A DNA stretch of 40,651 bases from Methylococcales bacterium (GTDB lineage: Bacteria > Pseudomonadota > Gammaproteobacteria > Methylococcales > Methylomonadaceae). Position numbers and translations under genes: made by a program. The first letter of the stretch is position 1. Each line of letters begins with the position of its first letter. Positions 1-10,586 of the stretch are shown piece by piece. The notes below the pieces were generated by a model. That model searched no databases. It saw only the letters and a program-made list of their open reading frames with translations, and had not been told where the DNA came from. The DNA lies in contig QVQD01000234.1 in assembly GCA_003584875.1 (NCBI GenBank), forward strand, positions 1-40,651, given 5' to 3'.

Positions 1-2555
1 AACGATTCCAACTGTCCTTCATAGATAACCACGTTGTTACGAAGTACACGAATAGGCAAATTACGTTTAACGGTTCCATCAACGACCATACAACCAGCAA
101 CCGCACCAAATTTTGGTGATTTAAATACATCACGCACTTCAGCAAGACCAACAATCTGTTCTTTGATTTCAGGCGCCAACATACCACTGATCGCTTTTTT
201 GACTTCATCAATCGCTTCATAAATGATGCTGTAGTAATGCAGATCAATACCTTTTTCTTCGATTAACTTTCTAGCGGTGGCATCGGCACGAACATTAAAG
301 CCCATTAAAATAGCACCTGAAGCTAAGGCCAAATTGGCATCACCCTCATTAATACCACCCACACCACCAAAGACGACTTTAACTTCGACTTCATCATTAG
401 ACAAGGCCATTAATGATCCACGTAACGCTTCCAAACTACCTTGTACATCGGTTTTAAGAACCAAATTAACAGAGGCGATTTCACCCGTGGTCATTCTGGA
501 AAAGACTTCGTCCAACTTAGAGGCTTGTTGTGCTGCATGTTTACTGAATTTTTTACGATCTTCACGATGCTTAGCCAAATCTTTAGCGATACGTTCGTTT
601 TGTACGACTAAGAACTCATCACCGGCAAGTGGCGTGCCTGATAAACCTAGAATTTCAACAGGAACACATGGACCCGCTTCTTTAATAGTTTTGCCATTTT
701 CGTTAAACATAGCCCTAACACGACCATATTGTTGGCCACATAAAACCATCTGACCGTTTTCTAAAGTACCTTTTTGTATCAATACCGTTGCAACTGCACC
801 ACGACCTTTATCTAGTCTTGATTCGATCACTAATCCAGACGCAGCACCTTCTATAGGTGCTTTTAATTCTAAAATTTCGGTCTGAACGATCAAAGCCTCA
901 ATGAGATCATCAATACCTTCACCGGTTTTAGCTGAAATTTTAAGGAACTGGACATCTCCACCCCATTCTTCTGCTAAAACGTTAATGACCGACAACTCTT
1001 GCATTACTTTTTCAGGATTAGCATCGGGCTTATCAATTTTATTGATAGCAACAATGATAGGCACATTAGCAGCTTTAGCATGTTCAACCGCTTCTTTAGT
1101 TTGCGGCATCACACCATCGTCTGCAGCAACCACCACGATAACTACGTCAGTTATATCGGCACCACGCGCTCTCATCGCTGTAAACGCAGCATGTCCGGGT
1201 GTATCTAAAAAGGTAACTGATCCGTGATCGGTTTTTACTTGATAAGCACCAATATGTTGAGTAATACCGCCCGCTTCGCCTGCAGCAACACGAGTTTTAC
1301 GAATATAATCCAGCAACGACGTTTTACCATGGTCAACATGACCCATGATAGTAACAATCGGTGCACGCGGCATTGGGATACGAGTATCTTCTATTTGCGC
1401 TTCGGCCAACATTTCTTGTTCAAGATCATCATCACTTTGCATAATCGCTTTGTGACCCATCTCTTCAACCAAAATAACCGCTGTGTCTTGATCTATGCTT
1501 TGATTGATGGTCGCCATAATACCCAGCTTCATCAATTGCTTGATAACCATAGCGGCTTTGACATTCATTTTTTGAGCTAAATCAGAAACAATAATCATTT
1601 CTGGCACAGTAACTTCATGAACCATTGCTGCAACAGGCATTTCAAACTGATGCTTGCCTTCGGCCTGTACATGAACTTTTTGAGGCTGTTTGCCCTTCTT
1701 TTTGCCTCTTTTGGCATCTTTTCCAGTTGGACGAATCGAACCTTCTTCTTGTTTCTTTCTATGCAATGTTTCCTGCTTGACAGCGGCTTGCTGCCTTACT
1801 TTATCCGCGTTCTTTTTAATAGATTCTTCAAGCCTGTGTTCTTTTTCTTCCAACTTCTTTTTGGCTTCTTCAGTTTCTTTTATTTTGTTCGACTTTTCTT
1901 GCTTTATTTTCTTTTCTTCCTTGACTTTTAAAGCATCAAATCTAGCTTGTGAATCTACGTCTACATCAATATCAATGTCGGCATCGAGTATATCAATCAA
2001 TGGAGCTTCTGAATCATTATCGATATCTTCTAAGACTGCCTCATCAGCTTTAATCTCTTGAACTTCTTGAGCTTCTTGAACATCTTGAGCTTCTTGAATC
2101 TCTTCGATCTCAGGCGATATTTGCTCTACAACAGGCGAAACGTCTTCAAGTGTTATTGACGGCTCATCTATTATAACTTCGGGCACTGGCAACTCTATTT
2201 GAGCCGACTCTTCTTGAGTAACGACCTCACTATCAACTACTTCACGCTTAATATAAGTTTTCTTTTTACGTACTTCTACACTAATTGTTTTAGTTGAACT
2301 ACCTGGCGCACTCGCTTGCTTAATTTCAGTAACTTTTCGACGCTCCAAAGTCACCCGTCGAGGAGAACTAGCGCTCTCACCATCTTCTTTACCATGACGC
2401 TTACGTAAATGTGCAAGCAGCTTCATCTTTTCGTCTTCGTTAATCACATCATCAGGCGCAGTTACAGATAAACCTGCTTCTTTTAACTGCTCTAATAATC
2501 TTTCCAGAGAAATTTTTACTATCTCTGCTAATTGCCTTACTGTTTGATCACTCAT
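1..2555 (-). CDS. infB: Translation initiation factor IF-2, C-terminus beyond the left window edge
   Basis: Minus-strand reading starts [31 protein letters not shown] (IF2 N-terminal domain) and is still open at base 1 (...[17 protein letters not shown]). It lies downstream of nusA in the classic order. Absent from the ORF track because its stop is outside the window. Confidence 0.96.
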   Translation of the reverse strand, partial: MSDQTVRQLAEIVKISLERLLEQLKEAGLSVTAPDDVINEDEKMKLLAHLRKRHGKEDGESASSPRRVTLERRKVTEIKQASAPGSSTKTISVEVRKKKTYIKREVVDSEVVTQEESAQIELPVPEVIIDEPSITLEDVSPVVEQISPEIEEIQEAQDVQEAQEVQEIKADEAVLEDIDNDSEAPLIDILDADIDIDVDVDSQARFDALKVKEEKKIKQEKSNKIKETEEAKKKLEEKEHRLEESIKKNADKVRQQAAVKQETLHRKKQEEGSIRPTGKDAKRGKKKGKQPQKVHVQAEGKHQFEMPVAAMVHEVTVPEMIIVSDLAQKMNVKAAMVIKQLMKLGIMATINQSIDQDTAVILVEEMGHKAIMQSDDDLEQEMLAEAQIEDTRIPMPRAPIVTIMGHVDHGKTSLLDYIRKTRVAAGEAGGITQHIGAYQVKTDHGSVTFLDTPGHAAFTAMRARGADITDVVIVVVAADDGVMPQTKEAVEHAKAANVPIIVAINKIDKPDANPEKVMQELSVINVLAEEWGGDVQFLKISAKTGEGIDDLIEALIVQTEILELKAPIEGAASGLVIESRLDKGRGAVATVLIQKGTLENGQMVLCGQQYGRVRAMFNENGKTIKEAGPCVPVEILGLSGTPLAGDEFLVVQNERIAKDLAKHREDRKKFSKHAAQQASKLDEVFSRMTTGEIASVNLVLKTDVQGSLEALRGSLMALSNDEVEVKVVFGGVGGINEGDANLALASGAILMGFNVRADATARKLIEEKGIDLHYYSIIYEAIDEVKKAISGMLAPEIKEQIVGLAEVRDVFKSPKFGAVAGCMVVDGTVKRNLPIRVLRNNVVIYEGQLES

Positions 2556-2569
2556 TGATTACCCCTTAC

Positions 2570-4084
2570 CTACTCGCTATCTGCCTCGACAAACCAAGGC
2601 TCACGGGCCTTCATGATTAACTTTGCCGCCCGCTCTTCATTCATACTGGAAAAACCTAACAAATCATCAATAGATTGCTCTGCCAAATCTTCCATTGTAA
2701 TAATACCCTGACTTGCCAATTCATGAGCCAGATCAGTATCCATGCCATCCATGTCCAGCAAATCCTGAGCAGGCTTCGCTGAATCTATTTTTTCTTCAAA
2801 AGCAATCGCATTAATCAATAAAGCGTCTTTAGCTCTACCTCTAAGCTCATTAACCAAATCTTCATCAAAACCTTCAATTTCAAGCATTTCACTTGCAGGG
2901 ATGTAAGCGATTTCTTCAACACTATTAAAACCTTCCTCTGCTAATATCAAAGCGATTTCTTCATCAACATCGAGTTGATCAATAAATAACTGCTTGATTT
3001 TGCCAACTTCGGCTTCCGCATTTAAATCCGCTTTTGAAGCATCAAGAACATTTAGCTCCCATCCCGTTAATTGGCTAGCCAGACGTACATTTTGACCGCC
3101 ACGACCAATGGCTTGAGATAAATTTTCTGAACTTACCGCAAGATCCATACTATGTTTGTCTTCATCAACAACAATAGACTGAATTTCAGCGGGCGACATA
3201 GCATTAATCACATATTGAGCTTCACTGGGATTCCAAAGAATAATATCAACACGTTCTCCGGCCAGTTCATTAGTCACTGATTGAACTCTGGATCCTCTCA
3301 TGCCTACGCAAGCACCGACTGGATCTAAGCGGGGATCATTGCTCTTAACCGCTAATTTAGCTCTAGAGCCTGCATCACGAGCTGCACCAATCACGGAAAT
3401 TAAACCTTCACCGACCTCTGGCACCTCTAAACGAAATAAAGCAATTAGCAGTTCAGGAGCAGTTCGACTCACAAACAATTGTGGGCCACGCGGTTCTAAA
3501 CGCACATCTTTTAAATAACCTCTAATACGATCGCCTATGCGAACAGGTTCACGCGGAATCATGTCTTCTTTAGCAATATAAGCTTCAGCATGTCCACCTA
3601 AATCCATATAGACACTGCCTTTTTCAATGCGCTTAACGATACCCGTAATCAGCTCACCAATACGACTTTTATAAGCGTCAACTATTTTTTTACGTTCCGC
3701 TTCTCTAACTTTATGGATGATAACTTGCTTGGCTGTTTGAGCCGCAATACGACCAAAATCAACTGATTCAATTTCTTCTTCTACCACTTCACCGACTTGA
3801 GCATCGCTGTTATCTAGTCTCGCTACTTCTAACAAAACCTGTGTAGTAGGAAATTCCACATCACCCGCACAATCAGGATTTTCATCAACGATATCCCATT
3901 GTCGATACGTTAAGTAATCACCTGTTTTTCTGTCTATGGCAACGCGCGCTTTAATTTGATTAGCATGACGCTTAACTGTAGCTGCTTCTAATGCCGATTC
4001 TATAGCCTGAAAAATAACTTCCTTTTCAATTTCTCTTTCATTAGAAAATACATCCACTACCAACAAAATTTCTTTATTTGCCAC
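2570..4084 (-). CDS. nusA: Transcription termination/antitermination protein NusA
   Basis: The protein matches NusA (S1/KH region, GACVGMRGSRVQSVTNEL, AIGRGGQNVRLASQLTGW, C-terminal acidic repeats). The likely start is GTG at 4084 after AAGGAGG, rather than the ORF-track ATG at 4102. Confidence 0.97.
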   Translation of the reverse strand: MANKEILLVVDVFSNEREIEKEVIFQAIESALEAATVKRHANQIKARVAIDRKTGDYLTYRQWDIVDENPDCAGDVEFPTTQVLLEVARLDNSDAQVGEVVEEEIESVDFGRIAAQTAKQVIIHKVREAERKKIVDAYKSRIGELITGIVKRIEKGSVYMDLGGHAEAYIAKEDMIPREPVRIGDRIRGYLKDVRLEPRGPQLFVSRTAPELLIALFRLEVPEVGEGLISVIGAARDAGSRAKLAVKSNDPRLDPVGACVGMRGSRVQSVTNELAGERVDIILWNPSEAQYVINAMSPAEIQSIVVDEDKHSMDLAVSSENLSQAIGRGGQNVRLASQLTGWELNVLDASKADLNAEAEVGKIKQLFIDQLDVDEEIALILAEEGFNSVEEIAYIPASEMLEIEGFDEDLVNELRGRAKDALLINAIAFEEKIDSAKPAQDLLDMDGMDTDLAHELASQGIITMEDLAEQSIDDLLGFSSMNEERAAKLIMKAREPWFVEADSE

Positions 4085-4559
4085 TGCGGCCTCCTTTTTC
4101 AATTAAGTACTCAGGTACCAATCGTGCCTTACTCATAGCATCGAAAGGTACTGTATAAATCTGTTCACTTTCTTGTAGCGTAATAATATCGTCTTCAACT
4201 TTTACGATCACCCCAGTAATTTTCTTACGGCCATCAATTGCCTTAAAAAGATTAACCATGACGGTACTATCAATAAATTGTTCAAACTGGCTAATTTTAT
4301 AAAAGGGTCGCTCTGCTCCTGGAGAAGAAACCTCTAAATGATAATTGCCTTGTATAGGATCTTCCACATCCAAAACGCCGCTCACTTGATGACTTACTTT
4401 TGAGCAGTCTTCAACCAAAATTCCATTTTCGCTATCAATATAAATCCTTAACAGACCGTGTTTTGGATGAGGATTATAATCAATACCGACGCATTCATAA
4501 CCTAAACCTTCAATAATTGGCTCGATTAAATTAATCAAATGTTCGGGAGCCTGCTTCAT
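4074..4559 (-). CDS. rimP: Ribosome maturation factor RimP
   Basis: MKQAPEHLINLIEPIIEGLGYECVGIDY...VEDPIQGNYHLEVSSPGAERPF is typical RimP and the gene is directly upstream of nusA. The start is set at 4559 because the longer ORF would read through a terminator hairpin. Confidence 0.95.
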   Translation of the reverse strand: MKQAPEHLINLIEPIIEGLGYECVGIDYNPHPKHGLLRIYIDSENGILVEDCSKVSHQVSGVLDVEDPIQGNYHLEVSSPGAERPFYKISQFEQFIDSTVMVNLFKAIDGRKKITGVIVKVEDDIITLQESEQIYTVPFDAMSKARLVPEYLIEKGGRSGK

Positions 4560-4582
4560 TATTTCCTCGCTTATTTTCGAAC

Positions 4583-4606
4583 AAAAAAAAAGAGCCAAAG
4601 GCTCTT
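4583..4606 (-). terminator. Intrinsic terminator/attenuator in the rimP leader
   Basis: Minus strand reads AAGAGCC-TTT-GGCTCTT followed by an uninterrupted T tract, just upstream of the rimP start. Confidence 0.85.
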
Positions 4607-4653
4607 CCATAAACAATCTTAAATATTAAGCTTCTAAATTCCCAAAGCCTAGA

Positions 4654-4678
4654 AAATAAAAAACCCCAAAATGGGGTT
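4654..4678 (-). terminator. Intrinsic terminator downstream of tRNA-fMet
   Basis: Minus strand AACCCC-ATTTT-GGGGTT followed by TTTTATTTT. Confidence 0.85.
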
Positions 4679-4685
4679 CAAAATC

Positions 4686-4762
<77 letters not shown>

Positions 4763-4927
4763 ATTGATTTCAACAAGTATAAAGACTTATAAATATTTAG
4801 CAAGTTATTTAAACATTAATACAATAACTTCATCGGCTACTTAGCTTTTTCTTTATAGATAAACGCTTACTGCCTCTAGCATTATTAACTAAGAACATAC
4901 TAGAGGCCTGATATTTTAAACAAGCTT

Positions 4928-5368
4928 TTACTTTTCTTTATCTACTTTTTCTGCAGCCTTAGCCGACTCTTCTTTTGCAGTCTCTTCAGACTTAGAAATT
5001 ACCACAGAATAACATTCAACTAAACTTTCAGTATAATTACTGTGCGCTTCAGCTAACTCTCTAGCCGAACCAAATTCAGTACGCAACTCTTCTAAAGTCT
5101 TTTTAGGATCAGGAGACTTTTCGAGTGTTAGCATCTTTGCATAATTTCTATAAGCCATTAAGCGCTTAGGATCTAAAGCAAAAATACCTGGCATATTTTG
5201 AGTGCTACTTTCCAACACGCATTTAGTCATGTATTCAGGTGTTATTTTATAATCCTTGAGATCTTGCTCTTTTTGCATTTGCTCTAATATTGCCTGTTCG
5301 TATTGATTTCTATCGGCACAAGCCGGCAACAACAATGCAACTAGAGAAACAAGTAGTAGTTTTTTCAT
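4928..5368 (-). CDS. Putative lipoprotein of unknown function
   Basis: MKKLLLVSLVALLLPACADRN: signal peptide with lipobox (LLPAC); charged C-terminus. Confidence 0.7.
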   Translation of the reverse strand: MKKLLLVSLVALLLPACADRNQYEQAILEQMQKEQDLKDYKITPEYMTKCVLESSTQNMPGIFALDPKRLMAYRNYAKMLTLEKSPDPKKTLEELRTEFGSARELAEAHSNYTESLVECYSVVISKSEETAKEESAKAAEKVDKEK

Positions 5369-5438
5369 TAAGATACCATTCTGGATGATTTTAGTAAGAG
5401 CATTAGGCTATCAGCTTAATAAGGGACAAAACGCTAGT

Positions 5439-5516
5439 TTAGGTCGGGTTTGGCGCTAGCCGTAACCCGAGACACCACGATTATGTCGGGTTACGCTATC
5501 GCTAACCCGACCTACA
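5439..5516. repeat. REP-like palindromic pair (GGTCGGGTTAGCGATAGCGTAACCCGACC family)
   Basis: TAGGTCGGGTTTGGCGCTAGCCGTAACCCGA plus TGTCGGGTTACGCTATCGCTAACCCGACCTACA. Similar copies at 14665-14744 and 24158-24192, and a degraded one at 20535-20562. Confidence 0.85.
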
Positions 5517-5570
5517 TCTAATAGCATTATACGCATATCTATTAGCACTCAAATCGAAAGCTTTAAAGCT

Positions 5571-6314
5571 TTACATATTCTTCAGGGCTTCTGCTATCCA
5601 TTTTTCTGCATCTGCATTAATTTCAGACGCTTTACGACCTTGAGTTTCAATAACAGGACCAATTTTTAATTTGATAACACCCGGATACTTAAAAAAACTA
5701 TATCGAGGCCAAAAATCTCCAGCATTATGCGCAACAGGCACCACTGGAAATCCAGTCTTATGCGCCAACATCGCACCACCAATATTAAATTTTAAAACCT
5801 CACGTGCAGGTGCTCTCGTTCCTTCAGGAAAGATCAATACCCACAACCCTTCATTTAAATACCGTGAACCTTGCTCAAGCAAGTCACGTAATGAAGCTCG
5901 CTGATTTTTTCTATTTATCACGATAGATTTCAAAGTCAATAAAGACCAGCCCCAAATTGGCAAATATAACAATTCACGCTTAATAACCACCGAATGAGGA
6001 GGCAAAATATACCTTAAAGCCAAGGTTTCCCAAGCTGACTGATGATTACTCAAAATAATCGCAGGTTGCTCTGGATCAAAGTTCTCCATTCCTTCAACTT
6101 CATAAGTGAGGCCGCAGAAAACTCGAGTCATCCAACTAATAATGGCGCACCAAGCATGACCGATTTTCCAACGTATTTTAAATGTGGTCAGCAACCCTAA
6201 AATCAGCAATATTCCAACCATAGTCGCCGTTGTAAAAATCCCGACAAATAACAATGTCGAGCCTATATAGTTTTTAGGCCTCAAATCTGGCTGTGATGTA
6301 TTTTGCTGCGTCAT
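5571..6314 (-). CDS. plsC: 1-acyl-sn-glycerol-3-phosphate acyltransferase (PlsC family)
   Basis: NHQSAWE and FPEGTRAPAR acyltransferase motifs; downstream of gmhB, overlapping its end. Confidence 0.92.
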   Translation of the reverse strand: MTQQNTSQPDLRPKNYIGSTLLFVGIFTTATMVGILLILGLLTTFKIRWKIGHAWCAIISWMTRVFCGLTYEVEGMENFDPEQPAIILSNHQSAWETLALRYILPPHSVVIKRELLYLPIWGWSLLTLKSIVINRKNQRASLRDLLEQGSRYLNEGLWVLIFPEGTRAPAREVLKFNIGGAMLAHKTGFPVVPVAHNAGDFWPRYSFFKYPGVIKLKIGPVIETQGRKASEINADAEKWIAEALKNM

Positions 6315-6825
6315 ATAAATTCTCAAAAATAAGACTATTAAATTGTGGATTATTAATTAAAGTTTGTTGACCTTTACCCGTCTTAACCAAGATCGGCTGG
6401 GCACCTACCGCCTGAGCAGCCTGCAAATCACGCAAAGAGTCGCCTACAACAAAAATTTTCGCCAACTCTGCATCAAAATCTGCAGCAAAGGCTTTAAGCA
6501 AACCCGCTTTAGGCTTGCGGCACTCGCAAGTACTTTCAGGGCCATGCGGACAATAATAGACCGCTGTTATAGCACCGCCTTTTTCATTAACTAATCGATG
6601 CATTTTATCGTGAATTTTTTCTAGCATCGCCGCATCGAATAAACCTCGCGCAATGCCCGACTGATTAGTCACAACAATAACTTTATAACCATGCTCATTC
6701 AGCATTGCAATCGCCTCAAGACTACCCTCTATAGGTAACCATTCTTCAGGAGACTTTATAAAGTCATCAGAGTCGCGATTAATCACACCATCGCGATCTA
6801 GTAAGATATAGCGTTGTTTAGACAT
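6274..6825 (-). CDS. gmhB: D-glycero-beta-D-manno-heptose 1,7-bisphosphate 7-phosphatase
   Basis: LLDRDGVIN, VTNQSGIARGLF, CPHGPESTCECRKPKAGL, VGDSLRDLQAAQAVG: HAD-family GmhB signature with Zn-binding Cys residues. Confidence 0.95.
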   Translation of the reverse strand: MSKQRYILLDRDGVINRDSDDFIKSPEEWLPIEGSLEAIAMLNEHGYKVIVVTNQSGIARGLFDAAMLEKIHDKMHRLVNEKGGAITAVYYCPHGPESTCECRKPKAGLLKAFAADFDAELAKIFVVGDSLRDLQAAQAVGAQPILVKTGKGQQTLINNPQFNSLIFENLYDAAKYITARFEA

Positions 6826-6904
6826 AGAGACTTACTTAGGCTTGTTAATACACGCTACGTTGAATGTAGTAGTAAAAATAGATTGATTACCATCCTACGG
6901 ACTT

Positions 6905-7231
6905 TCATTCAATACTTAAAGCAACCTTCAACGCATCATTTAACTCCGCAAGTTTAACAAAAGATAATTCACTAATGTAATCAGTCAACATTGATTTAGG
7001 CAAACTCACTAACTCATCACAATGAATGCTACTTGAATGTTTTATACCATCCTCAATATCAAGCTGAACTTGTGTAGAAAAACCATGATATTTGCTATAA
7101 ATGGGCGCGCAAATAACCGTCGAAAACTGCGAAGCAATGAGTATTTGGCGACTAACAACCACAAAAACCCTTGATCGCTTGGGGTCGCGGGCCGATGGGT
7201 GCGCTACCCGATATAAATCTCCTCTATTCAA
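6905..7231 (-). CDS. Type II toxin, MazF/PemK family
   Basis: [29 protein letters not shown]...[12 protein letters not shown]...[21 protein letters not shown]: PemK-fold motifs. Start overlaps the upstream antitoxin stop. Confidence 0.85.
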   Translation of the reverse strand: MNRGDLYRVAHPSARDPKRSRVFVVVSRQILIASQFSTVICAPIYSKYHGFSTQVQLDIEDGIKHSSSIHCDELVSLPKSMLTDYISELSFVKLAELNDALKVALSIE

Positions 7232-7449
7232 TCGAATACCTGATAGCTAAGCACATCTTCCGCTTCTCGATTTAATTCTTCAGCGTATTGATTTATTCGA
7301 TCTAATTCAGAATTCGTGTTTTTGTGGGTAGCAAAAAAACAGCGCAATGCCTCAGCAATAAGACTGGAACGACTTTCTGGCTGAGGCGCACGGCGTTGCA
7401 GTTCGTTGAAGAGTTCATCGGGTAAAAAAATCTGAGCTTGAATGGTCAT
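7228..7449 (-). CDS. Antitoxin, ribbon-helix-helix/MazE-like
   Basis: [42 protein letters not shown]-type N-terminus, directly upstream of and overlapping the PemK-like toxin. Confidence 0.8.
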   Translation of the reverse strand: MTIQAQIFLPDELFNELQRRAPQPESRSSLIAEALRCFFATHKNTNSELDRINQYAEELNREAEDVLSYQVFD

Positions 7450-7471
7450 TTTAATCTCCGAGCAATAAGAT

Positions 7472-9541
7472 TTAAGATTGCAACTTAGAAATATCCGCGC
7501 AAGTTAAAAACTGCTCAGATAATAGATTTAGTAAGGCCAAGCGATGAGCTCGCAATTCTAAATCATCACACATCACCATAACATCATCAAAGAAAGCATC
7601 CACCTCCTGACGTAAAGACGCCAAATAGGTTAAAGTGGCGGCATAATCGTGCTGTGCAAGCAAGGGTGCGATCGCAACTACGGCTAAGTTTGCACTTTCT
7701 AATAACTGCAATTCAGCTGGCTCGACTAATGCACCCACAGTCGCCCCAATGGGTGACTCAGATTTTCTTAATATATTGCGTATGCGCTTATTGGCCGCCG
7801 CTAAACTTTCTGCTTCTGGTAATTGCCTGAATGCCTTAACAGCCGCTAAACGGCGCATAAAGTCTAAGGGATCATTAGGCTTAATCGTTATTACTGCATC
7901 AAACTCATCAGCACTATAACCTTTGTCTAGACAGTAACCTTTTAATCGATCAAATATGAAATCAATCACCGCAATCTGAGTCGCAGATTGATCAAAACTA
8001 TGGGTATAAGTATCTAATGAAAATTCGATTAATTCACAGATATCTAAGCTAAGATTATTTTCGATTAGTGTACGCAAAACACCAAGAGCTGCACGACGCA
8101 AAGCATAAGGATCTTTATCGCCAGTTGGGATTAAGCCTGCACTAAAAATACCCGTGAGAGTGTCGACTTTTTCAGCAATCGCCAAAATTTGACCCATTGA
8201 ACTACTAGCAGTTTCACTACCCGATTGTTTAGGAAAATATTGCTCTTCTAATGCCCAGGCAACTTCAGGCGCTTCTCCCTCAACCAGCGCATAATATCGT
8301 CCCATTAAGCCTTGAAGATTACCAAATTCACCGACCATTTCTGTCATTAAATCAGTTTTTGCTAATAACGCAGCTCGCTTTGCTAAATCAACATTCGCAT
8401 TTAATCTGTGAGCGATAAAAGCAGCCAGCTTAATAACACGATGCGTCTTATCGGCGACCGTACCTAATTTCTCTTGAAATACAATACTACCTAGACTCTC
8501 TACACGATCTTCCAAACTTTTCTTTCTATCTTGATTCCAGAAAAATTCTGCATCAGCCAAACGTGGAGTAACTACGCGCTCATTACCATGCTGTATAGAT
8601 TCAGGATGACTACTTTCGATATTACTAAAAGTAATAAAATGGGCAAGCAAACCTCCATCTACATTTTTAACCGGAAAATATTTCTGATTAGTTTGCATGG
8701 TGGTAATTAATACTTCAGCAGGCAACTTCAAAAAACGCGTATCAAAACAGCCTGTAATGGGTACCGGCCATTCGTTTAAAGCGGCAATCTCTTCTAACAA
8801 ATCATCTTCAATGTGAGCAATGCCATTTACTGCAGATGCAGCGACTTGGGCAGCATCTCGTATTAAGGCTTTTCTTTGTTCGAAATCAACAATGACTTTA
8901 CCCTGAGCAAATAAAAGCGCTTGATAGTCTTCAGGACGATTAATCGTTAATTTTTGTGGCGCATGAAAACGATGACCCAAGCTTATAGCGCCTGTTTTAA
9001 GACCCAATATTTCAGCATCAATAACAGCATCACCATAAAGCAAAACCGCCCAATGCACAGGTCTGACGAATTCAGTATTAAAACTTCCCCAGCGCATACG
9101 CTTAGCTATGGGTAGATTAGCAATACTTTGACGAATAATATCAGGGATAAGTTGCTCGGTAGATTGACCTGCAACTGATTGGGTAAACGCCAACCACTCA
9201 CCTTTGTCGGTTTTTAAGCGCTCCAATTGTTCAAAGCTAGTGCCACAACTATCGGCAAAACCCAATGCGGCTTTACTTGGAGTGCCGTCTGCCGAAAACG
9301 CCGCTTGTATTGCAGGACCTCTTTTTTCAACGGTTTTATCAGGTTGTTTTGTCGCTAGATTTTCAATGAAAACAGCTAAACGCCTAGGTGTTGCATAAGC
9401 CTTACTACTGGAAAAAGTCAATTCAGCAGACTGTAAACCTTGAACAATACCAGCTAATAAAGCATCACTAAGCTTAAGCAAAGTCTTAGGAGGCAGCTCT
9501 TCAGATCCTAATTCAAAAAGTAGATGTTTACTTGTCGCCAT
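7472..9541 (-). CDS. glyS: Glycine--tRNA ligase beta subunit
   Basis: LLFELGSEELPPKTL..., TMQTNQKYFPV, LGTVADKTHR, DPYALRRAALGVLR: GlyS signatures. Confidence 0.98.
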   Translation of the reverse strand: MATSKHLLFELGSEELPPKTLLKLSDALLAGIVQGLQSAELTFSSSKAYATPRRLAVFIENLATKQPDKTVEKRGPAIQAAFSADGTPSKAALGFADSCGTSFEQLERLKTDKGEWLAFTQSVAGQSTEQLIPDIIRQSIANLPIAKRMRWGSFNTEFVRPVHWAVLLYGDAVIDAEILGLKTGAISLGHRFHAPQKLTINRPEDYQALLFAQGKVIVDFEQRKALIRDAAQVAASAVNGIAHIEDDLLEEIAALNEWPVPITGCFDTRFLKLPAEVLITTMQTNQKYFPVKNVDGGLLAHFITFSNIESSHPESIQHGNERVVTPRLADAEFFWNQDRKKSLEDRVESLGSIVFQEKLGTVADKTHRVIKLAAFIAHRLNANVDLAKRAALLAKTDLMTEMVGEFGNLQGLMGRYYALVEGEAPEVAWALEEQYFPKQSGSETASSSMGQILAIAEKVDTLTGIFSAGLIPTGDKDPYALRRAALGVLRTLIENNLSLDICELIEFSLDTYTHSFDQSATQIAVIDFIFDRLKGYCLDKGYSADEFDAVITIKPNDPLDFMRRLAAVKAFRQLPEAESLAAANKRIRNILRKSESPIGATVGALVEPAELQLLESANLAVVAIAPLLAQHDYAATLTYLASLRQEVDAFFDDVMVMCDDLELRAHRLALLNLLSEQFLTCADISKLQS

Positions 9542-9542
9542 C

Positions 9543-10529
9543 TTATGCTCCTTGCTCTGTTAACATCGGGAAGCCCAGCGATTCACGACGCTCATAATAG
9601 GCTTCAGCGACCGCTCTTGAGAGAGTTCTCACCCTTAATATATAGCGCTGGCGTTCAGTAACAGAAATCGCGTGCCTAGCATCTAGTAAATTAAAGGTAT
9701 GTGAGGCCTTCAAGACCATTTCGTAAGCCGGCAAGGGCAAATTAATGGCGATAAGCTTTTGACATTCTTGCTCGTAAGTCTCAAAACATTTAAACAGAAA
9801 CTCAACATTAGCATGTTCAAAATTGTAAGCCGACATTTCCACTTCATTTTGATGGAATACATCACCATAAGTAACAACCCCAAACGGGCCGTTGGTCCAC
9901 ACTAGATCATAAACGCTATTAACGCCCTGTAAATACATGGCAATGCGCTCTAAACCGTAAGTTATTTCACCCGTAATAGGTCTGCACTCCAATCCACCTA
10001 CTTGTTGAAAATAAGTAAACTGGGTAACTTCCATGCCATTTAACCAAACTTCCCAGCCTAAGCCCCAAGCGCCCAAGGTTGGCGACTCCCAATTATCCTC
10101 AACAAAGCGAATATCATGCTCGAGCAAATCTAAGCCTAAATGCCGCAATGAACCTAAATAGAGTTCTTGAATAGCATCTGGAGAAGGCTTTAAAACCACT
10201 TGAAACTGATAATAATGCTGCAAGCGGTTAGGGTTCTCACCAAAACGACCATCGGTAGGTCGACGTGAAGGCTGAACATAGGCAGCATTCCAAGGCTCAG
10301 GGCCGATCGCTCGTAAAAAAGTAGCGGGATGAAAAGTCCCGGCTCCGACTTCTTGATCTAAAGGTTGTAATAAAATACAGCCCTGATTCGACCAATATTC
10401 TTGTAAGGCTAGAATCAGTCCCTGAAAAGTTGATAACTTGTTATTGATCACGGCGTCTATAGATTGGGCAATAAAAAAAGTTTGATTATAGCTTAAAAAT
10501 AGTTTTTTAACAGAGTTTGGAATGCTCAA
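9543..10529 (-). CDS. glyQ: Glycine--tRNA ligase alpha subunit
   Basis: [47 protein letters not shown] is canonical GlyQ. The ~26 N-terminal residues in the track are not typical; the true start may be a GTG near [12 protein letters not shown]. Confidence 0.97.
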   Translation of the reverse strand: MSIPNSVKKLFLSYNQTFFIAQSIDAVINNKLSTFQGLILALQEYWSNQGCILLQPLDQEVGAGTFHPATFLRAIGPEPWNAAYVQPSRRPTDGRFGENPNRLQHYYQFQVVLKPSPDAIQELYLGSLRHLGLDLLEHDIRFVEDNWESPTLGAWGLGWEVWLNGMEVTQFTYFQQVGGLECRPITGEITYGLERIAMYLQGVNSVYDLVWTNGPFGVVTYGDVFHQNEVEMSAYNFEHANVEFLFKCFETYEQECQKLIAINLPLPAYEMVLKASHTFNLLDARHAISVTERQRYILRVRTLSRAVAEAYYERRESLGFPMLTEQGA

Positions 10530-10586
10530 CTAGGGCATTTAAAATAAGCAGGTATAATGCTCAAATTTTTTAAGACTACGAGCGTC

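Noticed and set aside
34-2061. Plus-strand ORFs in the track (34-222, 277-753, 901-1227, 999-1208, 1224-1580, 1617-1931, 1690-2061)
   Set aside because: All are antisense to infB, which is continuous on the minus strand to the window edge; low-complexity translations.
4074-4616. N-terminally extended RimP (180 aa) from the ORF track
   Set aside because: The extra 19 codons would translate an intrinsic terminator hairpin and poly-A tract; the ATG at 4559 with a GAGG-type RBS gives canonical RimP.
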